Shown here: piece after piece, positions 54,952 through 64,000 of the stretch
Numbering within the stretch: position 1 is the first letter of the stretch
How the letters are laid out: every line of letters begins with the position of its first letter
Source: Acidobacteriota bacterium
GTDB lineage: Bacteria; Acidobacteriota; Terriglobia; Terriglobales; Acidobacteriaceae
NCBI GenBank assembly: GCA_013289875.1
Contig: JABCZC010000009.1
Coordinates: 28,636-92,635 of the forward strand
Reading direction: 5' to 3'
DNA: 64,000 nt
Made by a program: the position numbers and the translations under genes
Notes under the pieces: model-generated
Told to the model about the DNA's origin: nothing
What the model saw: the letters and a program-made list of their open reading frames with translations, nothing else
Databases searched by the model: none

Positions 54952-55550
54952 GCTTCAGTACAGTCCGGATCGCAGTCATGCAGAAACTCGTTTACAGGCT
55001 TAATCGTCGGCTATCGTAGCATGGCGCTCGTGGTACGCGAGTGACAATCATTCATCAGCGTGTTCTCCCGGTCTGCCGCCTGACTGTGAACGAAGAAACA
55101 TAGGACGTTCCACGAGCGAAAACTGGGTGTTGTAGGTCCATGTCCATAACGCGCGTCAAACGGGCCGGATAGGACGGGCAGCCTGCACCAACGGGAGTCA
55201 GATGCGCGTATCGTCCGGCCGCCGCGCCACATGGTATTACGATCGTGTTAGTCTCGATTCAATTTTATGTTTGTCAAGTCCGCAAACCCGCACTATTGTT
55301 GTTCCTATCAATGTCGGCTCGCATGAGCCTCTGCCGCCAGTTCTTTCGGCGGCCCGATTTTTACTCTCAAATGTTTCGCATCTCACCTGACCATCGATGA
55401 GAAATTAAAAAAATGTAGTAAAGCAGTGCTCGTAAGCGCGGCGTTCGGTTAACTTCCGGGCTATAGATCTGCAAACTACAACATCCGACGGCTGCGGCGC
55501 TAAATGCACGCAGGCGCCGGGCGCTTATTTTATTCGTGACGAGGCTTCAA
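54952..55550. promoter_or_regulatory. Long divergent intergenic region, GH20 operon versus receptor 2
   Basis: About 600 bp with no gene I can support; it must hold both promoters. A notably A-rich stretch lies near 55395-55430 (around AATTAAAAAAATG) in otherwise GC-rich DNA. Small frames at minus 55011-55232 and plus 55202-55390 are unrecognisable. I could not identify an operator. Confidence 0.5.
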
Positions 55551-58500
55551 ATGAAATCGAATAGACGACTGCTGCCGGTATTGCCGGCTATGCTCGCCCT
55601 CCTGTTTTTGATGTCCATTCCGACGCTGGCGCAGACCTTCCGCGGCAGCATTAACGGCACCATCACCGATCCTGCGGGGGCGGTCGTTTCTAGTGCCAAG
55701 GTAACGGCCACTGATGTGGCCACGAGGGTGGCCCGCGATACGGTTTCGTCCGGCGCGGGCGAGTTCTCGTTTAGCGATCTCCCGCTGAGCACCTACACGA
55801 TCAAGGTGGAGGCCGCTGGCTTCCAAGCCATCGAGGTCAATGGCGTGCAAGTGCTTGCAGGCAAGATCTATACCCTCCCGGTCAAGCTGACCGTTGCCCA
55901 GCAAGCCTCCACCGTCGAAGTTTCCGCCGAAGCTGTTTCGCTCGACACCACCACCGTCACGCAGACCACCACCCTCGATTCGAAGGCTTTGCAGGATGTG
56001 CCGCTCAACGGCCGCGACTTCACACAGCTTCTCGGCACCTCGGCGGCCTTCGCCGGCTACAACAACTCTGGTTCCGTCAACGGTACACGTGGCAACCAGA
56101 TTAACTACACCATCGATGGCACGGACAACAACGATCTTTACCTGAACGTGGACGCCGTCAATCAGGGCGGTATCAGCGGCATCGCCGGCGTCATCTACCC
56201 CATTGACGCGTTGGACGAGTATTCGCTGCAGACGACGGGCAACAGCGAGGCCGGCCGCAGCCCGGGCGGCAACCTGAACATCACCACCAAGTCCGGCACC
56301 AATCACTTCCACGGCTCCGCTTATTACTTCAACCGGAATCAGGCGCTGGCTGTAACCTCGCCCTTTGTGACACCCGGGACTCAGGAGCAGCCGCTGAGCA
56401 ACCAGAACTGGGGCGGTTCACTCGGCGGCCCCATCTGGCGTGACCATACCTTCTTCTTCCTTACCTACGAGCAGCAGAAGTTCGTCATCGGAGAGCCCAA
56501 TACCGTCACCGAGCCTTCGCCGGCTTATCAAACACTGGCGCTCGCGGAACTGAGCAAATACAATGTCCAGCCCAGTCAGGTCTCGCAGAATGTCCTGAGC
56601 ACGCTGTGGGATCCGAGCCAGATTGCCAACCTCCCCGCTCAACCCGGCAACTACTCCAGCACCGCACCGCAAAGCGGCTACAGCCATAACATCGTCGCCA
56701 AGATAGACCACAACTTCAACGAAAAGAGCCACCTGTCTGTGCGCTGGTATTTCGGCCAGGGCTATGCCGTAGCTCCTTCATGCATATTTGTGTGCTCCTA
56801 CCTTCCGGAGTATTTCCAGACCGTTCCCTCGCATATCCAGAACTACGATGCGGTCTGGAATTACAGCCTGCGCTCCAATATGGTGAACCAGGTTGCAGCC
56901 GGCGTCAGCTACTTCACGCAGTCCTTTGCCGATGCGAACCACGGCCAGAATCCCCTGACACTGGCCGGTCTCAACACCGGCGCCAGCCTCTCCGGCTCTC
57001 CCCAAATGGCCATCAACGGTTTCGACTCGATCGGCGTCACGCCCACTTCGGGCCGCAACGACATCACTGGCCAAATCTCGGACACAGTCTCCTGGGCCGT
57101 TGGCAGGCACCAGATGCGCTTCGGTCTTGAGTATCGCCGCGCTTACATCGACCTCTACTACAACTGGGGTGCCCGTGGCGCCTTCAACTTCGGCACCGGC
57201 GGGGTACTCGGGCCCTGGGCAAACGATACCTCGGTCACAGACTCCAACGTGCTGAACCTGGCCGACTTCATGGCCGGCTACTCTTTCCAGTCAACCATTA
57301 CACTCGGCACCCAGGAGCGCTTCATCTACGCTCACACAGGAGCCGCGTTTGCAGAGGACTCCTGGCAGATCACGCCCAAACTGAACATCAACCTTGGCCT
57401 GCGTTATGACTACCAGCAACCCTTCTACACCAACCCCCCGAACCTCTCCATCTTCGACCCAACTAGCTCCCCTGGTCTGGTGGTAGCCAGCGGGGGCTCA
57501 GGAACGCCGAAGTACATCTACAACAACAACGGCCTCAATTTCTCGCCCCGCTTAGGGCTTGCTTACCAGCTGCGCAGCGGCACGGTTATCCGCGCCAACT
57601 ATGGCATCTACTTCGACCAGCCCGCCGGCCAGGCCTTCTTTGGCAATATCGGCATCCCCAACGGCGGCGCCGGCGGCGTTAACAATAACCCCGTCGGCAG
57701 CGAACCCAACGAGTCCATTGTTCTCAATGCGGCCAACCCTCCGCAACCAATCTGGACGTATAACCAGCCGACGCCGATCTTCACACCCAGCCAGGGTCTG
57801 CCCACAGGCAACAATGTGGTCTCCATCTACTCGGTCAGCCGCAACTTCAAGACGCCTTACGCCCAGCTCTTCGGTCTGAACGTCGAGCAGAGCCTGGGCA
57901 AAGCGTGGCAGTTAAATGTCGGCTACGTGGGCTCAGTCAGCCGCCACAACCTCGTCCTGCAGGACATCAATCAGGCAGCACTGGGCAGCCAGTACGCCGC
58001 TGTGCCCTACAACTCAACCACCTGCGCGCCAGCGTTCAGTGGAGCAACAGCGAGTGCTCCCGGAAACAACCTGCAGTGCTCACGTCCCTACTTCAGCCAG
58101 TTTCCCAACTTCGGCATCATCAACCAGATCGACTCCGCCGCCTCCGCCAGTTACAACGCACTGCAGATAACTCTGCGCAGCAGTTCGTGGCATGGGTTTA
58201 CCAGCCAATTTGCCTATGCCTACAGCCACAATCTGGACGACTCCAGCGTTTTTAACACTATTCCGCAGAACTCGATGAATCTGGCCGGGGACTGGGGCAA
58301 CGCGAACGCTGACATCCGAAACCACTTCGCCGCATATCTGAACTACGCGATTCCTGCCCTCGACCGCGGACCAAGGGCTCTAACGCATGGTTGGGAGGTT
58401 AACGGTATCCTTAAGTTCCAGAACGGCGAGCCGGTCAACGTCCTGACCGGGCAGAATAACAGCGGAACGGGCGAGAACGAGGACCGTGCCAGCATCACCG

Positions 58501-58877
58501 GCCCGGCGCTCAACAGCAACCGCTCCGTACAGCAGCACTCCTTTGCGCAGTACCTCAACCAAAACAGCTTCACCGTGCCGGCGAATGGCACCTACGGCAA
58601 TCTGGGCCGGAATCAGGTCATCGGACCCGGCTTCGGGGACGTCGATTTATCGCTGGTTAAGAACTTGCCCCTCTACAAGGAACTCGTTCGCGCGCAATTC
58701 CGCGTGGAGATGTTCAACGTCTTCAACCGCACCAATCTCGCGCAGCCGCTGAATAACCTTGGCTACGGTTCCTCATTTGGCTGGAGCACGTCGACAATTG
58801 GCGTCTCCTACGGCGCGCCCGGCATCGGCTCCGGCGAACCGTACAATACTCAGCTCGCTCTGAAGATTCTTTTTTAA
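55551..58877 (+). CDS. Oar-like TonB-dependent receptor 2 with carboxypeptidase-regulatory domain
   Basis: A second receptor of 1108 residues: signal (RRLLPVLPAMLALLFLMSIP), carboxypeptidase-regulatory domain (FRGSINGTITDPAGAVVSSA), plug domain (LPLNGRDFTQLLGTS-like text; EYSLQTTGNSEAGRSPGGNL; NITTKSGTNHFHGSAYYFNR) and a barrel ending PYNTQLALKILF. It shares architecture with receptor 1, but the barrels differ. GAGG six bases before the ATG at 55551 supports this start. It is divergent from the GH20 operon, so substrate import and degradation may be linked. Substrate unknown. Confidence 0.93.
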   Translation: MKSNRRLLPVLPAMLALLFLMSIPTLAQTFRGSINGTITDPAGAVVSSAKVTATDVATRVARDTVSSGAGEFSFSDLPLSTYTIKVEAAGFQAIEVNGVQVLAGKIYTLPVKLTVAQQASTVEVSAEAVSLDTTTVTQTTTLDSKALQDVPLNGRDFTQLLGTSAAFAGYNNSGSVNGTRGNQINYTIDGTDNNDLYLNVDAVNQGGISGIAGVIYPIDALDEYSLQTTGNSEAGRSPGGNLNITTKSGTNHFHGSAYYFNRNQALAVTSPFVTPGTQEQPLSNQNWGGSLGGPIWRDHTFFFLTYEQQKFVIGEPNTVTEPSPAYQTLALAELSKYNVQPSQVSQNVLSTLWDPSQIANLPAQPGNYSSTAPQSGYSHNIVAKIDHNFNEKSHLSVRWYFGQGYAVAPSCIFVCSYLPEYFQTVPSHIQNYDAVWNYSLRSNMVNQVAAGVSYFTQSFADANHGQNPLTLAGLNTGASLSGSPQMAINGFDSIGVTPTSGRNDITGQISDTVSWAVGRHQMRFGLEYRRAYIDLYYNWGARGAFNFGTGGVLGPWANDTSVTDSNVLNLADFMAGYSFQSTITLGTQERFIYAHTGAAFAEDSWQITPKLNINLGLRYDYQQPFYTNPPNLSIFDPTSSPGLVVASGGSGTPKYIYNNNGLNFSPRLGLAYQLRSGTVIRANYGIYFDQPAGQAFFGNIGIPNGGAGGVNNNPVGSEPNESIVLNAANPPQPIWTYNQPTPIFTPSQGLPTGNNVVSIYSVSRNFKTPYAQLFGLNVEQSLGKAWQLNVGYVGSVSRHNLVLQDINQAALGSQYAAVPYNSTTCAPAFSGATASAPGNNLQCSRPYFSQFPNFGIINQIDSAASASYNALQITLRSSSWHGFTSQFAYAYSHNLDDSSVFNTIPQNSMNLAGDWGNANADIRNHFAAYLNYAIPALDRGPRALTHGWEVNGILKFQNGEPVNVLTGQNNSGTGENEDRASITGPALNSNRSVQQHSFAQYLNQNSFTVPANGTYGNLGRNQVIGPGFGDVDLSLVKNLPLYKELVRAQFRVEMFNVFNRTNLAQPLNNLGYGSSFGWSTSTIGVSYGAPGIGSGEPYNTQLALKILF

Positions 58878-58884
58878 GAAGACT

Positions 58885-60645
58885 TCAGCCACGCCCAGGA
58901 GCCGGCCAACTTCGGCCGGCTCGCTTTTTGTAAGAACCGGAAGGGCAACTGGAGCCATTCCAAACAACGCTCCGCTTACCAGCGAGTTCCGGTGCTTGGC
59001 AGTCTCGAAGATTGTTTTGAGTTTCGCTTCCGCTTGAGAAGGGTCGCATAGGTTTCCCTGAGTTAGGAAGCCGCGGGGTCATGCTGGATGGATTGCTGGC
59101 TTTCGGAAGTATGAGCCACGCGATTGCAGCGCTTGCTAACGATAGGCCGGCGCAGATCAACATTACGATGCGGAATCCAAATACGAACGCTTGTCGAATC
59201 GAATTGTTGATGACGGCTTTTGTATCCGGATCAAGATTGGCGGGCGCCTGTAGACCGGCCAGCCTGGACTCATGAGTCCGAAGTTCCTGGAGCACCCACG
59301 GCGGCAGCGGGAGGTGATCCAATGTGCGATCGAGCCGTACGCGAAAGGCATAGACCATCACAATCCCCAGGATCGCGATGGCAAGAATTCCAGCGACACG
59401 GGCGATTGCGTTGTTGATTCCAGATGCTGTGCCGACGCGCTCCTGGTCCACTGAATTCATCACGACAGTCGTGAGAGGTGCTACGGTGACCGTCATCCCG
59501 AGCCCGAGGATGATCACAGCTGGAAAAAACATCATCCAGTAACCACGCGCGATGGTGGGCACGGCAAACAGGCCGAAGCCAAGCGCGGCAATGAGGGGGC
59601 CGACGATCAATGGGCTCCTCGCGCCATAGCGCGCAACAAGTCCCCCGGACCAACGCGAAAGAAGAAACATCAGAAGAATGAACGGGAGGATAGCTGCACC
59701 GGCTGAAGTTGAGGAGTATTCCTGAATTTGGATTAGGTTTAACGGAAACAGGAAGAAGAAAATTCCAATGGCTGCGTATAGGAACAAAGTGAGCAGATTT
59801 GCGCCACCAAAGCTAGGATTCTTAAAAAGAACGAGCGGGATCATTGGGAAAGTAGTGTGAACTTCAAGCGCGGCAAATCCAATGAGACAGCCAAAGCCAG
59901 CGATTAAGCTTCCGAAGACCAGAGGATTTCTCCAACCCATTTCGGTTGACTCGATGAAGCCAAAAACAACGCCGCCCAGTCCAAGAGTTGCTAGGAGCGC
60001 TCCTAACCAATCGACCCGACGTGCGACTGTACTCTTGGTTTCTGGGATTCGCCAAACCGAAATAGCGATCACAGCCGCTGCAAGGGGAGGATTGATGAAA
60101 AATACCCAACGCCAGGAAGCATGCTCAACGAGCCATCCACCCAAAACGGGGCCAACTGCCATGGTGATCGCAGTAAATCCAGACCAAGTGCCAATCGCCT
60201 GACCGCGACTTTTCTCATCGAAAGACACGCTGATAATCGCGAGGCTGCCCGGCACCAAAAGCGCAGCGCCCACACCCTGGATGCTTCGTGCGACGATCAA
60301 CACAGGAATGCTCGGCGCAATGCCGCAAACGACGGAAGCAACGGTAAATACCGACACACCCGTCATAAAGATCAGGCGGCGGCCAAACAGGTCGCCGAGC
60401 GACCCGCCAACTAGAATCAACGCACCTAAAAAGAGCCCATAAGACTCCACTACCCATTGAACATCCACTAAGGTGGCGTGGAAGCTTGCTTGCAGTGACG
60501 GGAGAGCGATATTGATCGCAGTACTGTCGATGAATGCCATGCTGGAAGCAAGAATGGTTGCCGTGAGGATCCAGGGCTTGGCTGCTTCTCTGCATGGAAC
60601 TTCGGCTCCCGTTAATTGACTTACGGCGTCGCAGGGTATCCTCAT
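58885..60645 (-). CDS. MFS transporter, DHA2 (EmrB/QacA) type
   Basis: Fourteen transmembrane spans with the antiporter-type motifs: LPSLQASFHATLVDVQWVVE after TM1, GSLGDLFGRRLIFMTGVSVF (motif A) and ARSIQGVGAALLVPGSLAII. It would export small toxic compounds using the proton gradient. The last ~50 residues (PSSMTPRLPNSGKPMRPFSS onward) are low-complexity and encoded partly by the receptor 2 terminator hairpin, suggesting run-on into the convergent gene end. Start ATG 60645; no clear ribosome-binding site. Confidence 0.88.
   Translation of the reverse strand: MRIPCDAVSQLTGAEVPCREAAKPWILTATILASSMAFIDSTAINIALPSLQASFHATLVDVQWVVESYGLFLGALILVGGSLGDLFGRRLIFMTGVSVFTVASVVCGIAPSIPVLIVARSIQGVGAALLVPGSLAIISVSFDEKSRGQAIGTWSGFTAITMAVGPVLGGWLVEHASWRWVFFINPPLAAAVIAISVWRIPETKSTVARRVDWLGALLATLGLGGVVFGFIESTEMGWRNPLVFGSLIAGFGCLIGFAALEVHTTFPMIPLVLFKNPSFGGANLLTLFLYAAIGIFFFLFPLNLIQIQEYSSTSAGAAILPFILLMFLLSRWSGGLVARYGARSPLIVGPLIAALGFGLFAVPTIARGYWMMFFPAVIILGLGMTVTVAPLTTVVMNSVDQERVGTASGINNAIARVAGILAIAILGIVMVYAFRVRLDRTLDHLPLPPWVLQELRTHESRLAGLQAPANLDPDTKAVINNSIRQAFVFGFRIVMLICAGLSLASAAIAWLILPKASNPSSMTPRLPNSGKPMRPFSSGSETQNNLRDCQAPELAGKRSVVWNGSSCPSGSYKKRAGRSWPAPGRG
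58899..58930 (+). terminator. Rho-independent terminator after receptor 2
   Basis: GAGCCGGCC at 58899-58907 pairs with GGCCGGCTC at 58914-58922, loop AACTTC, then GCTTTTTG. It lies inside the 3' part of the convergent MFS reading frame. Confidence 0.85.
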
Positions 60646-61096
60646 AGAAATTATGGATGCTATCCATACGTTTCAGGCTCTTAATAGATCACTGCCAGGA
60701 ACTTGGTGCTCCGGCCGTGTTACCGCCTAACCGGAACTTTGCGGTTTAAGCAGGAACTTCCGTATCGCCGAAAAACGGGCATGGTCGCGCTACATGCTGT
60801 CGGAGCGAGAGGATTTGCTGAGGCGGTGCTGCTTCTGCTGGGGATTCCGGTGGCGATGAAGTGGGGGCAGACTCGTTGGATTTCGAGTGAAACCCGACCG
60901 GCGACTGTCAATGCGGCGGAAGGCTGACGGCGGAGGGTGTCAACCGTTCCGCCGAGGCTTGCTCAAGTCGCGTGGCTGCATCTACCATCTGATAGTTGAT
61001 TTACACTTCTGTCGGCGATAACCGCAGGTAATGTGGCGAACAGGATGGCCTGTTAGCCTAAGGATCTGCGACACAAACGGTCCTTCCATCGAAAGC
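60646..61096. other. Gap between MFS and agaR
   Basis: Roughly 450 bp without a convincing gene. A 74-residue plus-strand frame at 60703-60927 is unrecognisable and poorly protein-like. It should contain the MFS and agaR promoters (divergent). Confidence 0.4.
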
Positions 61097-61909
61097 ATGA
61101 AACGAAGATCTGCAGCAGGTCGCGCGCAATCGGAAAACCAGGGTCATATGCTGATCGAAGAACGGCGACAGCATATTTTGTCTCTGATCCATCGTCAGGG
61201 TAGAGCATTAGTCGGCGACCTTTCTCGCGCGTTGCACATTTCGCAAATCACCATCCGGAAAGACTTCGATTACTTGCAATCGAAGGGACTCATCCAGCGA
61301 ACGCATGGGGGCGCCTTGCGGCTGCAGTCCGAAGCGTTGTTCGATCCTTCGTTGCAGGAGAAACAGAAGCAGCATTCCCGGGAGAAGCAACGGATCGCGG
61401 CTGCAGCAGCGGAGATGGTTCAGGAAGGCCAATGCGTGATGCTCGACTCCGGAACCACTACCAGTGCGATCGCTCAGGCCCTCAAACGATTTTCACACCT
61501 CACAATAATTACCAATGCGGTGAATATCGCTGCTGATCTGGCCGGAACGAGCTTTGAGGTCATACTCATCGGCGGCAGCCTGCGGAAGAATTCATTTTCT
61601 CTCGTTGGACCGTTGGCAGAAGATGTGCTGGAGGAAATGCACGCGGACATTCTTTTTCTTGGGGTCGATGGATTTGATTCTGAAATAGGATTGACTACGC
61701 CGAATTTTCTGGAGTCAAGGGTGAATCGCGCGATGGTGAAAGCCTCTCGGCAGGTTGTCGCGGTCTGCGACTCCACGAAGTTCAACCGCCGCAGTTTGTC
61801 CCGGATAGTTCCCGTATCCGCCATTCATTGCGTCATTACTGACACCGACTTGCCGCCGGCAATTGCGGAAGGACTGCGAAACCAGAATCTGGAAGTGATC
61901 CTGGTTTAG
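61097..61909 (+). CDS. DeoR-family repressor, AgaR-like
   Basis: A DeoR HTH (RRQHILSLIHRQGRALVGDL ... ISQITIRKDFDYLQSKGLI) is followed by the sugar-phosphate-binding domain of the DeoR family, with the core VMLDSGTTTSAIAQAL and ADILFLGVDGFDSEIGLTT. The text fits AgaR of N-acetylgalactosamine pathways. It would repress genes until a phosphorylated amino sugar binds. The start at ATG 61097 (MKRRSAAG) is tentative; ATG 61148 is also possible. It converges on agaS. Confidence 0.88.
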   Translation: MKRRSAAGRAQSENQGHMLIEERRQHILSLIHRQGRALVGDLSRALHISQITIRKDFDYLQSKGLIQRTHGGALRLQSEALFDPSLQEKQKQHSREKQRIAAAAAEMVQEGQCVMLDSGTTTSAIAQALKRFSHLTIITNAVNIAADLAGTSFEVILIGGSLRKNSFSLVGPLAEDVLEEMHADILFLGVDGFDSEIGLTTPNFLESRVNRAMVKASRQVVAVCDSTKFNRRSLSRIVPVSAIHCVITDTDLPPAIAEGLRNQNLEVILV

Positions 61910-61998
61910 AGCTATCCAATATGAACTCGGCATTGTGGACCGACTTGGCCCGCTCTCCTCTTGATCACAAGCGAGGTCGATTCTTGCTCCTGCCCCTG

Positions 61999-63186
61999 TC
62001 ACTGGTAAATCTCTACGTTTTGAACAACCCGGCTGATAGCGCCATTCGGGCTGGGGGAATCAGGTTTAAGACCGAAATGAACTGAGGTGAACAAGCCTAG
62101 TAGCTGTCCGAAGATCACGTCGAGAATGGGCCGGTAAAGATCGGGAACATCGAAGACTCGCTCCGGCGAGACGATGTAGTCGGCTCTTCCCTCCAGGGCA
62201 GAGATGCCTGTTGTCGCGACAGCGACGCAAGTCCGCACTAGGGATTTATCGCGAATCTCATTCAAGAGGTCGAGCTCATACTTGCGCTGCTGCTCCTGGC
62301 TGGAGACGAAACTGACGAATAGAGTGTGCTGATCGAGGGCAGACATAGGTCCGTGGCGAAGCGCGAGTGTGGATTCAGAGAACGCTTGCACATTGCCGGC
62401 TGTAAGCTCGAGCAGTTTCAATGCCGATTCCATTCCCGCGCCGGCAAGCAAGCCCGACCCCACAAAGCAGGCGCGAGCGTATCCCCCATCTGCAAGCTCG
62501 GCGGCAATGTCGGCGCTCCGGAGCATAAAACTTTCCCCGGCCTCCGAGAGCGCCCCGCAGATTGGCTCGTAGGCCTCAACAGACCACGCATGCGCCAGGA
62601 TCTGACCGGCCAGCAGCATGTTCGAAAAAGAACTCGTCATTGCAAGGCCGCGGTCATTGGTAGCCTCATCGAGGACGATAGCCAGACCCTTCTTCTGGCC
62701 ATCGACAGATCGCGTCATCCGGCCTGCCGCATTGCAGGAGACGACAATATGGCGCACGGCGGGACAATCTGCCAACGCACGTTCCAGCACAGCGACGGAC
62801 TCAGGGCTGTCGCCTGAGCGCGAGAATGAGATCCACAGATACAATTGCTGCGGCAAAATGTAATCAGTGAATCCCATGAGCAGATCGGGGCTCGATACAG
62901 GGATCACCTCGCACTGCCATTGGCGGCGCAGAAGATGATGCAAGGAGTGACCGATATAGTCGGAGGTTCCCGCACCGATCAGAAAAACTATGGGACGCTT
63001 GCCCGGCTCGTCCCGCAAACCTGAAGAGTTGAGGAAGTCTCTTATCTCAGGAAGCCGTGAACGCAATCCATCGAAGGTTACCTGCCATGAAGCCGGTTGC
63101 TGCATAATTTCGCGCGGCGTGTGTACAAGACCCCGCTCACGCTTTTCGTGATCAGACAAGTCGAGCAGTGCCAGCAGTGGATTCAC
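61999..63186 (-). CDS. agaS: SIS-domain AgaS-like aminosugar-phosphate isomerase/deaminase
   Basis: The product has two SIS folds: PIVFLIGAGTSDYIGHSLHH with YLWISFSRSGDSPESVAVLE in the first, and ARACFVGSGLLAGAGMESAL with STLALRHGPMSALDQ in the second. This is the AgaS pattern, a deaminase/isomerase acting on galactosamine- or related 6-phosphates. GTG at 63186 is preferred (GGGAG eight bases upstream, homologous N-terminus MNPLLALLDLSDHEKRERG); the longer reading to 63375 is rejected. The kinase gene lies upstream on the same strand. Confidence 0.88.
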   Translation of the reverse strand: MNPLLALLDLSDHEKRERGLVHTPREIMQQPASWQVTFDGLRSRLPEIRDFLNSSGLRDEPGKRPIVFLIGAGTSDYIGHSLHHLLRRQWQCEVIPVSSPDLLMGFTDYILPQQLYLWISFSRSGDSPESVAVLERALADCPAVRHIVVSCNAAGRMTRSVDGQKKGLAIVLDEATNDRGLAMTSSFSNMLLAGQILAHAWSVEAYEPICGALSEAGESFMLRSADIAAELADGGYARACFVGSGLLAGAGMESALKLLELTAGNVQAFSESTLALRHGPMSALDQHTLFVSFVSSQEQQRKYELDLLNEIRDKSLVRTCVAVATTGISALEGRADYIVSPERVFDVPDLYRPILDVIFGQLLGLFTSVHFGLKPDSPSPNGAISRVVQNVEIYQ

Positions 63187-63371
63187 GCTTTGGGCTCCCT
63201 TCCCACGATGAATGGATGATTGAGACGTAATCGGAGGAACGCCTGACAGCAGGAGGCGAGGTCCGCTTTCCGAAAGCAATCGTAACAAAACGTAACCCGC
63301 AATCGCAAGGCGAAAATCGCGCGCGCTGCACTTGCAAATCCGAGCTGTTTCGGTGGCTCGTAGGTCCGCAA

Positions 63372-64000
63372 TCACTCGCCCTTTACTGAATTTCCGGGAT
63401 TTGTAAACGTCAGCTCGGGAAATTCGTAGCGGCTCAAGAACTCATTGCGGTACGCAGCATCACGGAATGCTTCAGTTCCCCCGGGCTTCTGAGTCGAGAG
63501 CCCGCCGGTTATGTTTCCCGCCGATGCGCAGGCATGCAGATCGGCTCCGCTGAGCCAAGCCGCCAGAAACCCTGCATTGAAGCTGTCCCCGGCGCCAATG
63601 GTATCCACCGGATCGAGGGGAACGGATGCGACCTGAAAGCGCTCTTTACCGTGCTGCACTGTTGCTCCGGCACTTCCATTCTTGAGCGCAATCAAGGGCA
63701 CTCGCAAGGAAAGCACATCCAGAGCCTCGCCGACCGTGTCTCGTCTTGCGATCCGGCGTACCTCGTCCGCATTCGGCAGCAAAAGATCAACATACTGCAG
63801 CAGCTCATCGAGGACCCCATCCCAGCGATCTTCGGGATCGTCGTTGGTATCGAGTGAGATGGTCAATCCGCGCTGCTTCAGCTCACGAAAGATCGCGGGC
63901 AGATCGGGCTGAAGAGCCTTGTGCAGGAAGAGCGAGGAGAGATGAAAGTGCCGTGCAGAGGCGAGATAGTCGAGGTCAAGATCGGCACTTTCATCTCTCC
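63372..64000 (-). CDS. PfkB-family sugar kinase (cut by window end)
   Basis: The frame is open to the window edge, giving ~209 residues of the C-terminal two thirds. ISLDTNDDPEDRWDG, YVDLLLPNADEVRRIA and the PfkB signature DPVDTIGAGDSFNAGFLAAW with the catalytic Asp (GAGD) are visible. RHFHLSSLFLHKAL lies near the edge. The gene would phosphorylate a sugar; placed before agaS and agaR, an amino-sugar or tagatose-6-phosphate type substrate is likely but unproved. Confidence 0.88.
   Translation of the reverse strand, partial: RDESADLDLDYLASARHFHLSSLFLHKALQPDLPAIFRELKQRGLTISLDTNDDPEDRWDGVLDELLQYVDLLLPNADEVRRIARRDTVGEALDVLSLRVPLIALKNGSAGATVQHGKERFQVASVPLDPVDTIGAGDSFNAGFLAAWLSGADLHACASAGNITGGLSTQKPGGTEAFRDAAYRNEFLSRYEFPELTFTNPGNSVKGE

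Noticed and set aside
60703..60927. 74-residue plus frame upstream of agaR
   Set aside because: No ribosome-binding site or recognisable family; composition not convincing.
1..64000. CRISPR arrays, prophage or insertion sequences
   Set aside because: No regularly spaced repeats, no transposase, integrase or phage structural genes were recognised on either strand.

Overview
The window is high-GC chromosomal DNA that most resembles a soil Acidobacteriota of the class Terriglobia. The evidence is two very long Oar-like TonB-dependent receptors with an N-terminal carboxypeptidase-regulatory domain, a GWxTD-domain protein, many secreted glycoside hydrolases, and short inverted repeats of a kind I recall from this phylum. 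The lineage is inferred, since there is no rRNA gene to test it. I see no integrase, transposase, phage or plasmid genes and no CRISPR array. There is one RNA gene, tRNA-Lys(CTT).

Layout. 1-2.2 kb: the end of a GH42 beta-galactosidase, then a DUF1348, DUF302 and protoglobin string. 2.2-6.9 kb (minus): a full-length Lhr-type helicase and a small Cys-rich DUF5522 protein. 7.0-10.9 kb: a small conserved protein, two tandem paralogous membrane glycosyltransferase-like proteins that each carry a copy of one 41-bp repeat in frame, and a GT2 glycosyltransferase. 11-17.7 kb: GH13 amylase, aldo/keto reductase, serine hydrolase with a membrane tail, GH28 protein. 17.7-24.4 kb: housekeeping genes (polyprenyl synthase, yajQ, tatD and metG on minus; argS divergent on plus). 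24.5-32.8 kb (minus): PstS-like lipoprotein, GT2, proC, DUF885 peptidase-like protein, a degenerate sigma-54-activator homologue, a MacB-type ATPase and a MacA-type adaptor. 33-36.6 kb: GWxTD protein and a carboxypeptidase-regulatory-domain protein. 36.7-39.2 kb: tRNA-Lys, a BrkB/YihY membrane protein with no normal start codon, a PA2169-type helix bundle and a small basic protein. 39.6-41.7 kb: methionine salvage genes mtnB-mtnD-mtnC. 41.7-44.6 kb (minus): NCS2 permease and a VOC-SpoIIE fusion. 44.9-58.9 kb: two TonB-dependent receptors flanking a minus-strand operon of GH20 hexosaminidase, sodium/solute symporter and a serine hydrolase-NamZ fusion. 58.9-60.6 kb: DHA2 drug-efflux type MFS protein. 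61-64 kb: AgaR-like regulator, AgaS-like isomerase/deaminase and a PfkB sugar kinase cut by the window end.

The most coherent functional idea is amino-sugar and peptidoglycan scavenging across 44.9-64 kb. An outer-membrane receptor would import fragments, and GH20 and NamZ could alternately remove GlcNAc and MurNAc from chain ends. The fused serine hydrolase may strip stem peptides, the symporter may import the sugars, and AgaS plus the kinase may process phosphorylated amino sugars. Each family assignment rests on sequence motifs; the joint pathway is inference.
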